Assembly: GCA_029263235.1 (NCBI GenBank)
Contig: JAJCXW010000168.1
Location: 1-42,028 of the forward strand
DNA from: Acidimicrobiales bacterium
GTDB taxonomy: Bacteria; Actinomycetota; Acidimicrobiia; Acidimicrobiales; Aldehydirespiratoraceae
Length of the DNA: 42,028 bases
Direction: 5' to 3'
Shown: positions 9,535-17,264 of the stretch, one piece after another
Position numbering within the stretch: the stretch's first letter is position 1
Layout: the number at the start of each line of letters is the position of its first letter
Notes under the pieces: generated by a model
Told to the model about the DNA's origin: nothing
What the model saw: the letters and a program-made list of their open reading frames with translations, nothing else
Database searches by the model: none
Translations under genes and position numbers: made by a program

Positions 9535-10623
9535 TCAGTCAGCAGTCTCGAAGAGCTTTCCGGTGGTGGTGGAGACGAACGCGTCGAACGGGATTTCCTC
9601 CTGTTTGAGGAAGCCGCTCTGGGGAAGAACGCCGTCTCGCACCATCTCGATGACCGATACGACCGACCCGGCTGTGGTCCAAGCTATTGCCGTGCGATTC
9701 TTGCCGCGAAGATCGCGGGAAGTGAAGGCCCGCACGTATTCGAGCCGTTTGAGCTGATCATCGATGCGGCCCTCTGAAGCCACGTGTATGAACACGACGT
9801 CGTCCTCGACCGGCGGCTTGGCGTTGGTGAGAATCTCCCCGGCCAGATCCCGTCGCTCGCGCATCAGGAGTTCGTGGAAGAAGAAGTTCATCAGCCGCAT
9901 GTGGCCCGGGTATCTCATGGTCTTGTAGTCGATGTTCTCGACCTGCCCCAGATAGGTCTCGCACATCGTGCCCAAACCGCCCGAAGTGGTGAAGGCCTCA
10001 AGCTGCACACCGTCGACATAGATCGTTTCGCGCCACTCCATGGGAGACACCCACTTGTGCACTCCTTCCTCGATGACCTCACAGTCGTTGAGGTATTCGT
10101 TGACCACGCCTTCGGGAGACCAGTTGAATGCGTAGCCCATCAACCCGGTGGGGTGCTGGGGAAGTGCACCGACCCGCATACGGATCGAACGACAGTGTTC
10201 GAACGACTCGGCCTGTGACGCCGCGACGATGCCCACGAAGCCCGGGGCCAGGCCGCACTGCGGGGCCATGAGCCCTCGCGATGTCGCGGCGATCTCACGT
10301 ATCCGCTGAGTGGTTGGCACGTCCTCGGTCAGATCGAAGTAGTGCATACCCAGATCGTCGGCGGTTTCGGCCACACCGATGTTGAGGTGATACGGCAAGC
10401 ATGAGAGAACCGCGTCGAAGCCGTCGAGTTCGGACTTGAGGGCTGCACGGTCCGAAACATCGACGGAACGCACTGCGAAGCCTTGGTCGGGTCCAGCCGA
10501 CCGCTCGTCGAATCCGGTCACCGCGAAACCGGCACCATGGAGGAGCTCGGCGGCTAGGTGGCCGACCTTTCCGAGACCCAGAACGGCGACATTCGCGATC
10601 GGCTGATTGGAGTTGCTGTTCAC
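9535..10623 (-). CDS. Saccharopine dehydrogenase-family oxidoreductase, lysine 6-dehydrogenase-like
   Basis: GTG start VNSNSNQPIANVAVLGLGKVGHLAAELL; the segment LEAFTTSGGLGTM...YKTMRYPGHMRLM resembles recalled L-lysine 6-dehydrogenases (LEAFHTSGG...YKTIRYRGH). Confidence 0.75.
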   Translation of the reverse strand: MNSNSNQPIANVAVLGLGKVGHLAAELLHGAGFAVTGFDERSAGPDQGFAVRSVDVSDRAALKSELDGFDAVLSCLPYHLNIGVAETADDLGMHYFDLTEDVPTTQRIREIAATSRGLMAPQCGLAPGFVGIVAASQAESFEHCRSIRMRVGALPQHPTGLMGYAFNWSPEGVVNEYLNDCEVIEEGVHKWVSPMEWRETIYVDGVQLEAFTTSGGLGTMCETYLGQVENIDYKTMRYPGHMRLMNFFFHELLMRERRDLAGEILTNAKPPVEDDVVFIHVASEGRIDDQLKRLEYVRAFTSRDLRGKNRTAIAWTTAGSVVSVIEMVRDGVLPQSGFLKQEEIPFDAFVSTTTGKLFETAD

Positions 10624-10630
10624 GGCCCGC

Positions 10631-12130
10631 TCAGATCTCAAACGTGATGCCCTGAGCCAAGGGCAGGTCACGCGAGTAGTTGACGGTGTTGGTCTGGCGT
10701 CTCATGTATCCCTTCCAGGCATCAGACCCCGACTCCCGGCCGCCGCCGGTGTCCTTCTCTCCGCCGAACGCGCCACCGATCTCCGCCCCTGAAGGCCCGA
10801 TGTTGACGTTGGCGATGCCGCAGTCCGAGCCCACCCCCGAAAGGAAATGTTCGGTCTCTCGCACGTCGGTCGAGAAAATGCAGGACGACAGACCCTGCGG
10901 TACGTCGTTGTGGATGGCGATGGCATCAGCGAGATCGCTGTAACGCATCACATAGAGAATCGGTGCGAACGTTTCCTCTCCTACGATCTCGGTCTGGGAC
11001 GGCATTTCCACGATCGCCGGATTCACGTAGAAGGCGGCCGGATGTTCGGCGGCGAGAATCCGTTCTCCACCGTGGACCAGACCACCGTCGGCCTCGGCCC
11101 GCTTCAGAGCCTCCTGCATGCTTCGGTGGGCGTCTTCGTCGATCAATGGACCGACCAGGATCCCGTCGGCGAGGGGATCGCCGATTGGTAGCCCTGAGTA
11201 GACAGCAGTGAGACGGGGAACGAGTTCGTCGTAGACGTCGTCGTGAACGATCAACCGACGAAGCGAGGTGCAGCGCTGGCCGGCTGTGCCCACCGCCGAG
11301 AACACGATGGCCCGGATCGCCATCTCGAGATCAGCCGATGGCGCGACGATCATTCCGTTGTTGCCGCCGAGTTCGAGGATGCAGCGTCCGAATCGGGCGG
11401 CCAGGGCCTGCCCCACGGCGTTGCCCATTCGGGTCGAACCGGTAGCCGACACGATCGCCACGTCGGGGCTGGCGGTGAGCATCCGGCCCAGATCGGCACC
11501 CCCGATCACCACCTGCGACAAGCCATCGGGCGCGTCGCCGAATCGAGCGACGGCCCGATCGACGATCACCTGTGTGGCCAGGGCGGTGAGCGGCGCCTTC
11601 TCCGACGGCTTCCAGATCACCGGATCGCCGCACACCAGAGCCAGCGCAGAGTTCCAGCACCACGGTGCCACCGGGAAGTTGAAGGCGGTGACCACACCAC
11701 ACACGCCGAGGGGATGCCAGGTCTCGCGCATGGCATGGCCCGGTCGTTCCGACGCGATGGTGAGCCCGTAGAGCTGACGGGATACGCCAACGGCGAAGTC
11801 GCAGATGTCGATCATCTCCTGAACCTCGCCCAGGCCCTCCTGCAGAATCTTTCCGCACTCCAGCGACACCAGTTCGCCGAGTTGCTGCTTGTTGGCTCGG
11901 AGTTCGTCGCCGATCAGTCGCACCAATTCGCCACGCCGCGGGGCCGGGACCTGGCGCCAAGCTTCGAATGCCGTCGCCGCCAGATCGATCATGGCTGCGA
12001 CCTGGTCCTGAGTGTGTTCCTTCAGGCTCGCGATCTCGCTGCCGTCTACAGGGGTGGACACCGAGAGGGTTCCCCCGCTCAGGTCGTTCGGGTCGAGGCC
12101 GGCCGCTTCGAGCACGCTGGCATGTGACAT
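10631..12130 (-). CDS. Aldehyde dehydrogenase of the ALDH7 / 2-aminoadipate-6-semialdehyde (piperideine-6-carboxylate) dehydrogenase type
   Basis: Start MSHASVLEAAGLDP; RRGELVRLIGDELR...LVSLECGKILQEGLGEVQEMIDICDFAVGVSRQLYGLTIASERPGH...GVVTAFNFPVAPWCWNSALALVCGD; ELGGNN and GTAGQRCTSLRRL catalytic motifs. Confidence 0.87.
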   Translation of the reverse strand: MSHASVLEAAGLDPNDLSGGTLSVSTPVDGSEIASLKEHTQDQVAAMIDLAATAFEAWRQVPAPRRGELVRLIGDELRANKQQLGELVSLECGKILQEGLGEVQEMIDICDFAVGVSRQLYGLTIASERPGHAMRETWHPLGVCGVVTAFNFPVAPWCWNSALALVCGDPVIWKPSEKAPLTALATQVIVDRAVARFGDAPDGLSQVVIGGADLGRMLTASPDVAIVSATGSTRMGNAVGQALAARFGRCILELGGNNGMIVAPSADLEMAIRAIVFSAVGTAGQRCTSLRRLIVHDDVYDELVPRLTAVYSGLPIGDPLADGILVGPLIDEDAHRSMQEALKRAEADGGLVHGGERILAAEHPAAFYVNPAIVEMPSQTEIVGEETFAPILYVMRYSDLADAIAIHNDVPQGLSSCIFSTDVRETEHFLSGVGSDCGIANVNIGPSGAEIGGAFGGEKDTGGGRESGSDAWKGYMRRQTNTVNYSRDLPLAQGITFEI

Positions 12131-12184
12131 GGCTTGTTCCTCCGTACTGGCACGGCTCGCCGCGCTGGGTGACTCGATCATTAC

Positions 12185-12197
12185 ATACTGACAGTGC
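12185..12197. promoter_or_regulatory. Candidate RpiR operator ATACTGACAGTGC in the ALDH/rpiR1 divergent region
   Basis: Matches 10/13 positions with ATACTGAATGTAC at 17208-17220 in the kamA/rpiR2 divergent region; contains ACTG-A-CAGT inverted repeat. Confidence 0.4.
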
Positions 12198-12216
12198 TTT
12201 GTGTAATAGTTGCTTC

Positions 12217-13068
12217 ATGTCTCGATCACTCACTCTTGCTGAACGCGTCGCCGAAGCCGGCGAGAGACTGACCCCGATCGAACGTCGGGTTGCGGCCCTC
12301 GTTCTCGAGGATTCCACCGTCCTCGCCTTCGGCACCGTTGCCGAGGTGGCCGAGCGGGTTGACGCCAGCGGCCCGACCATCGTCAGATTTGCCACCAAGC
12401 TGGGCTTCGACGGCTACAGCGCCCTGCAGCAGGAAGCCCGCTGCTCACTCAGTGAGCAACTCAAGCGACCCACCGACCGCATCCGTCGTCGGCCGACCGG
12501 CGACGTCTGGCAACAGGCCCGCTCGTCCGCCATCGACGGGGTCGAGGCTGCCTTTGATCAGGTCGTCCCCGAGGACATCGATCGTCTCGCCGAACCCCTT
12601 GCCGCCACCACCGGTCGGATCTGGATCGTGGCATCGGAGAATTCAGCCGCGGCCCAGGTACTCGCCGGCGGGCTTCGGGTCCTTCGCCCCGGGGTTCACC
12701 ATCTCACCGGTTCGACGGCTGCCATCGCCGCCGATCTCGCTGATGCCGAGGCCGGAGATGTTGTGGTTGCGATCGACTTCTTCCGCTACGAGCGTGCCGT
12801 GGTCCGCACCACCGAAACCCTGGCCGGACTCGGGGCCACCGTTCTCGTCATCACCGACGGCGCCTTCTCTCCACTCACCGCGGCGGCCGATGTGTGGTGC
12901 GCCATCGACGTGCCGGCGATCGGGCCGTTCGACAGCGCCCTGCCGGCGGTTGCAGTGGTGGAGGCTCTGGTGGCAGAGGTTGCCCACCGATTGCCCTCAC
13001 AGGCAACCGAACGCATTGACCGGGCCGAGGCGCTCTGGTCGACCGAGGGCATCTTCCACGACGACTAG
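12217..13068 (+). CDS. MurR/RpiR-family transcriptional regulator (HTH + SIS-like domain), copy 1
   Basis: MSRSLTLAERVAEAGERLTPIERRVAALVLEDSTVLAFGTVAEVAERVDASGPTIVRFATKLGFDGYSALQ, typical RpiR N-terminus. Confidence 0.9.
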   Translation: MSRSLTLAERVAEAGERLTPIERRVAALVLEDSTVLAFGTVAEVAERVDASGPTIVRFATKLGFDGYSALQQEARCSLSEQLKRPTDRIRRRPTGDVWQQARSSAIDGVEAAFDQVVPEDIDRLAEPLAATTGRIWIVASENSAAAQVLAGGLRVLRPGVHHLTGSTAAIAADLADAEAGDVVVAIDFFRYERAVVRTTETLAGLGATVLVITDGAFSPLTAAADVWCAIDVPAIGPFDSALPAVAVVEALVAEVAHRLPSQATERIDRAEALWSTEGIFHDD

Positions 13069-14390
13069 GTCAGCGCTTCAAGTTTGCGAAATCCCCGGAG
13101 CAGCGCTTCGACAAGATCGTCGACCTGACGCTCGCCCATGGCGGTCGACATGGCGACCGAGCAGGTGTTGATCAAGATGAAACCCTCATCGAACATGTGG
13201 TCGAGAACAATCCCGAGCATCTCGGTCTCATGGGGAGTGGCGAACGCCTCGCGGTAGTCGCGCGGCGGCTTCGCCTTCATATGTACCCGCAGCATCGAGC
13301 CGCCACCGGTGACACAGATCGGTGCACCGGCCTCGGCTATGGCGTCTTCGATTCCGCTCCGCGCTCGAGCCGCCAGCCGATTCACCTTGTCGACGGCATC
13401 GCGATCGAAGAGCTCCATGGCGGTCAGGCCCGCTCGCATCGTGACCGGATTGGCCGAGAACGTGCCCGAGTGAGGGAATCTCACTTCAGCGGCCAACGGA
13501 TCCATCACGTTCATGACCTCGCGGCGTCCTGCCAGGGCGCCAACTGGGAACCCACCACCGATCATCTTTCCCATGGCGGTGAGATCAGGAGCGATGTCGT
13601 ACCAATCCTGGGCCCCACCGAACCCCGACCGGAATGTGATCACCTCGTCGAATACGAGAAGGGCGCCGTTGCGATCAGCCCACTCCCGCAGAGCGCCGAC
13701 AAACTCGGCGGTGGCCGGAACGAGACCCACTCGGTGAGGCATGACGTCAACGAGCACACACGCGAGCTCATCACCGTGACGGTCGAGGATCTCGACCGCG
13801 GTCTTCGGATCGTTGAACGGGAGCACGACCACGTCGGCCAGTGCGCTGGACGGAGTGCCGTGGGCCACCGGCACACTCGCCGGATGTTCGGGATCTCCCC
13901 AGGTGGCCGGGGTCGCGGTCTGGCTGACCTCGGCGTAGTCGTAGGCCCCGTGATAGGCCCCCTCCACCTTGGCGATCTTTGCCCGGCCCGTGAACGCCCG
14001 CGCTGCTTTGAGGCAGCCCATCACGGCCTCGGTCCCGGAGTTCACGAATCGCACCATCTCGAAGGCCGCGTTGCGGCCGCAGATGTGTTCGGCGAAGTCG
14101 ACCTCAACCTCGGTCGCCAGAGTGAACGCAGTTCCCTTGGCGAGTTGTTCGGTGACCGCGCCGACCACCTCAGGGTGGGCATGGCCATGAATGAGCGACG
14201 CCATGTTGTTGGCGAAATCAACCCTGGTGACACCTTCGATATCGGTGACGTTGAACCCTTCGGCGGTGTCGGCGTAGGCCGGGTGGGGCTTGCGCAGCAC
14301 AGTGTTGCGACTCACCCCGCCGGGCAGGACCAACTTGGCCCTCTCATAGAGAAGCTCGCTCCTCGTGGGTGCTCGGTGTTGTTCGGTCAC
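13065..14390 (-). CDS. Class III PLP-dependent aminotransferase, glutamate-1-semialdehyde aminomutase / beta-transaminase-like
   Basis: 441 aa; LPGGVSRNTVLRKPHPAY, FVNSGTEAVMGCLKAARAFTGRAKIAKVEGAYHG, LLVFDEVITFR, TAMGKMIGGGFPVGALAGR (PLP Lys). Confidence 0.87.
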   Translation of the reverse strand: MTEQHRAPTRSELLYERAKLVLPGGVSRNTVLRKPHPAYADTAEGFNVTDIEGVTRVDFANNMASLIHGHAHPEVVGAVTEQLAKGTAFTLATEVEVDFAEHICGRNAAFEMVRFVNSGTEAVMGCLKAARAFTGRAKIAKVEGAYHGAYDYAEVSQTATPATWGDPEHPASVPVAHGTPSSALADVVVLPFNDPKTAVEILDRHGDELACVLVDVMPHRVGLVPATAEFVGALREWADRNGALLVFDEVITFRSGFGGAQDWYDIAPDLTAMGKMIGGGFPVGALAGRREVMNVMDPLAAEVRFPHSGTFSANPVTMRAGLTAMELFDRDAVDKVNRLAARARSGIEDAIAEAGAPICVTGGGSMLRVHMKAKPPRDYREAFATPHETEMLGIVLDHMFDEGFILINTCSVAMSTAMGERQVDDLVEALLRGFRKLEALT

Positions 14391-14404
14391 AGGGAACCCC
14401 CGAA

Positions 14405-15067
14405 TCAGTTCGGCAACGGTCTCAGCTCGGCTGCGGTGAGGTCTCGGACATGCTCAAAGTCGATGCCGGGAGCGAGTTCCACCAACTGGAAGCCATCGCC
14501 ACTGATGTCAACGACCGCCAGGTCGGTATAGACCCTCTTCACGACGCCTGCCCCGGTGAGCGGGTACGAACACGCCTCCACCAGCTTTGGCTGTCCGTCT
14601 CTCGTGCAGTGTTGGGTGACCACACGAATCGCGTTGGCGCCGGCAACAAGATCCATGGCGCCACCAACCGCGGGGATCGCGTCGGGAGAGCCGGTCGACC
14701 AATTGGCGAGGTCGCCTGTCTCCGACACCTGCATGGCTCCGAGCACACATATGTCGATATGGCCGCCGCGGATCATCACGAAACTGTCGGCGTGGTGAAA
14801 ATACGACGCCCCCGGGACGGCCGTGATCTGACGCTTGCCAGCGTTGATCAACTCGGGGTCACCTTCGCCGTCGGCGGGAGACGGCCCCATTCCCAGCAGC
14901 CCATTTTCAGTGTGGTAGACGACCTCGCGACCCTCAGGAACGTACTTGGCCACCAGTTCCGGGATTCCGATTCCGAGATTGACATAGGCGCCGTCGGGTA
15001 TGTCGAACGCGGCACGCTTCGCCATGTCGTCGCGACTCCAACCAACGGTGTCTTTGTCGATACTCAC
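14405..15067 (-). CDS. 3-oxoacid (3-oxoadipate-like) CoA-transferase subunit B, PcaJ-like
   Basis: 220 aa; DGAYVNLGIGIPELVAKYV, ENGLLGMGPSPADGEGDPELINAGK, GGHIDICVLGAMQVSETGDLANWSTG, IPAVGGAMDL. Confidence 0.88.
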   Translation of the reverse strand: MSIDKDTVGWSRDDMAKRAAFDIPDGAYVNLGIGIPELVAKYVPEGREVVYHTENGLLGMGPSPADGEGDPELINAGKRQITAVPGASYFHHADSFVMIRGGHIDICVLGAMQVSETGDLANWSTGSPDAIPAVGGAMDLVAGANAIRVVTQHCTRDGQPKLVEACSYPLTGAGVVKRVYTDLAVVDISGDGFQLVELAPGIDFEHVRDLTAAELRPLPN

Positions 15068-15774
15068 GGGTACGACACCCCCCGTGCGACCAACTCCGAC
15101 TCCAGGGCTGGTTCGGCCACGCCAACGACCCGACTCACGAAGATTCCGGGTGTGACCACCGCTTCGGGGTCGAGGACGCCGATGTCGACGATCTCCGATG
15201 CCTGGACGATGGTGGTCGTCGCGGCGGTGGCCATCACCGGGCCGAAGTTCCGGGCGGTCTTGTTGTAGACGAGGTTGCCGTGGCGATCAGCCCGACTGCA
15301 CTTGACGAGGGCGAAGTCAGCGGTGAGGCCGTGCTCCATGACGTAGTCCCTGCCATCGAAGGTGCGGGTCTCCTTGCCATCTTGTAGTGGTGTTCCCACA
15401 GCCGTCGGGGTGAAGAAGGCGGGAATTCCTGCCCCTCCGGCTCGGATGCGTTCGGAGAGAGTGCCCTGGGGGACGAGTTCGAGCTCGATTCTGCCGCTCC
15501 GATAGAGATCGGGAAACACGCGGGACCCGGCGGTGCGGGGGTAGGAGCAGATCAGCTTCGAGACCCGGCCGCTCTTGAGCAGCGCCGCCAGCCCCACTTC
15601 CCCACTTCCGGCGTTGTTGTTCACGACCGTGAGTCCGCTGGCACCCTGATCGATCAGAGCATGAATGAGCTCGATCGGACTTCCGGCCTCGCCGAACCCA
15701 CCGATCATCACCGTGGCCCCATCAAAGACGTCGGCCACCGCCTCTGCCGCGGTCGGGAGTTCCTTGTCGATCAT
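15064..15774 (-). CDS. 3-oxoacid (3-oxoadipate-like) CoA-transferase subunit A, PcaI-like
   Basis: 236 aa; VMIGGFGEAGSPIELIHALIDQGASGLTVVNNNAGSGEVGLAALLKSGRVSKLICSYPR...DLYRSGRIELELVPQGTLSERIRAGGAGIPAFFTPT; ATGA overlap with subunit B. Confidence 0.88.
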   Translation of the reverse strand: MIDKELPTAAEAVADVFDGATVMIGGFGEAGSPIELIHALIDQGASGLTVVNNNAGSGEVGLAALLKSGRVSKLICSYPRTAGSRVFPDLYRSGRIELELVPQGTLSERIRAGGAGIPAFFTPTAVGTPLQDGKETRTFDGRDYVMEHGLTADFALVKCSRADRHGNLVYNKTARNFGPVMATAATTTIVQASEIVDIGVLDPEAVVTPGIFVSRVVGVAEPALESELVARGVSYP

Positions 15775-17174
15775 GTACGTGAGTATTCAAACAGGCCGGC
15801 CTCGTCGTAGATGACACGGTCGGCGTATCCGTCAAACCAGATTGCTTCGGGATTGCGCCCCACGATGCATACCTTTCCACGGTCGGAGGCATCAGCGAAG
15901 TTGCGCAGGATCTTGAGGATCACTACTCCGTTCTCGGAACCGGCAACCCCAGGTATCGGCTCATTGGTCACCGCGGCGACCTCGGTCTTGCCCTTGTAGT
16001 GGGTGATCGACAGTCGGGCATGGGTCTCGACCCCCGACAAGCCCTTCTGCGACTCGTTGAGGGTGTGCCACGCCGTCTCGATCGGGACATTGAAAGCCCG
16101 GTGGGCCACGATGTCGCGGCCGCAGAAGAAGTAGTGGTTCTCAGCACCCACGCGCTTCAGGGCCCGCTGCATGATTTGCAGCGCATCGGAATCGTCGTTC
16201 ACTCCCTTGATGATCGGCGACTGATTCTCGATGCTGATCCACCCTCGACCGGTGAGAGATTCCATCGCACGCTGAGTTGGCTCGACCCACTTGAGCGACC
16301 CGTTGGGGTTCTCGATGTAGTTACCGCCGCTGTCTTTCTGCAGGAACTCATCGGGATGGTTGAAGTGGACCATGAGTCTGAGCCCGACCTCCGGGTATGC
16401 GTCATGGAAGTTGTCGATCATGGAGAGAAACGCCGCGTCGAAGCGGTCGGGGTGGAACGCCATCTCCTTGGTTCCGAGCCGGATCGATTCGACACCGGCT
16501 TCGGCCAGAGCGGAAAGCCACGCCGCGATCTTGGTGTTGGGCAGCACCATCGGGTCGCCGCCGGACATCAGAATCTCGCGGAGCTTCCCCCGGCCGGTGT
16601 CGGGGTGAACGCCTCCGTTGTCGGCCACGAGCTGGTTGTGCGACCTCACATAGTCAGTCACTTCACCGATATGGGCCAGGCCTTTGGGGGCTACTGTCCC
16701 GTCGGCCCGCTCGATGTCCTTCCTCGCGATGAGTTCTTCTCGGTAGCAGAAGCGGCAGTGCGACGAACAGGTGGAGACGACATACATGAGACCCATCTCG
16801 TACTTGTGGAGCAGGCCCTCGACCGGGCTGAAGTCCATCTGGTGACCCGGGTCCTCTGATCCGGCCAGGTCGGCGGTCTCGTCGGGGCTGGCCTTCACCA
16901 GCCTCTTGTTCGCATCGCTGGTGCCGGCCAGCTCGGCGTAGTGGCGGGTGATCTTCACCGGCATTCGCGACTCGACATCGCGCTCGGTGCCCTTGATGGC
17001 CACCAACGACTCGAGTTCGGACGGAGAATAGAGGTTGCGCAGGTGCTCAGGTTCGCGGCCGTTGTAGAAGGCATCGAGGCCTTTCACGATCTGCCGGTCG
17101 TACTTGGGGTTCTCGACGGTGTCGAGAAATGCCTGTTCCTTGGCGGTAGGAACGTACTTTGTCGATTTGGTCAT
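15771..17174 (-). CDS. KamA-family radical SAM 2,3-aminomutase (divergent; substrate uncertain)
   Basis: 467 aa from MTKSTKYVPTAKEQ; CSSHCRFC cluster (CX3CX2C), ILMSGGDPMVL, VHFNHPDE, ENQSPIIKGVND, GKTEV aligning with the PLP-lysine region of KamA. ATGA overlap with the CoA-transferase A gene. Confidence 0.87.
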   Translation of the reverse strand: MTKSTKYVPTAKEQAFLDTVENPKYDRQIVKGLDAFYNGREPEHLRNLYSPSELESLVAIKGTERDVESRMPVKITRHYAELAGTSDANKRLVKASPDETADLAGSEDPGHQMDFSPVEGLLHKYEMGLMYVVSTCSSHCRFCYREELIARKDIERADGTVAPKGLAHIGEVTDYVRSHNQLVADNGGVHPDTGRGKLREILMSGGDPMVLPNTKIAAWLSALAEAGVESIRLGTKEMAFHPDRFDAAFLSMIDNFHDAYPEVGLRLMVHFNHPDEFLQKDSGGNYIENPNGSLKWVEPTQRAMESLTGRGWISIENQSPIIKGVNDDSDALQIMQRALKRVGAENHYFFCGRDIVAHRAFNVPIETAWHTLNESQKGLSGVETHARLSITHYKGKTEVAAVTNEPIPGVAGSENGVVILKILRNFADASDRGKVCIVGRNPEAIWFDGYADRVIYDEAGLFEYSRT

Positions 17175-17204
17175 GCTGGCTACCTCTTGGAGACCGTAAG
17201 TACC

Positions 17205-17233
17205 CGAATACTGAATGTACATTATCGAATACT
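17205..17233. promoter_or_regulatory. Direct repeat CGAATACT (17205-17212 and 17226-17233, 21-bp period) flanking palindrome ATGTACAT (17215-17222); candidate regulator site
   Basis: Read directly in the kamA/rpiR2 divergent intergenic region. Confidence 0.4.
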
Positions 17234-17264
17234 CTGTGCCGGTACTGTAACGTTTCGAACAGAC

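Noticed and set aside
11243-12127. 294-aa plus-strand ORF and overlapping 11268-11771 ORF
   Set aside because: Fully antisense to the ALDH7-type dehydrogenase, which has clear catalytic motifs.
13197-14531. 444-aa plus-strand ORF
   Set aside because: Antisense to the well-supported class III aminotransferase; composition typical of a shadow ORF in GC-rich DNA.
15999-16859. 286-aa plus-strand ORF
   Set aside because: Antisense to the KamA homologue with intact radical SAM motif.
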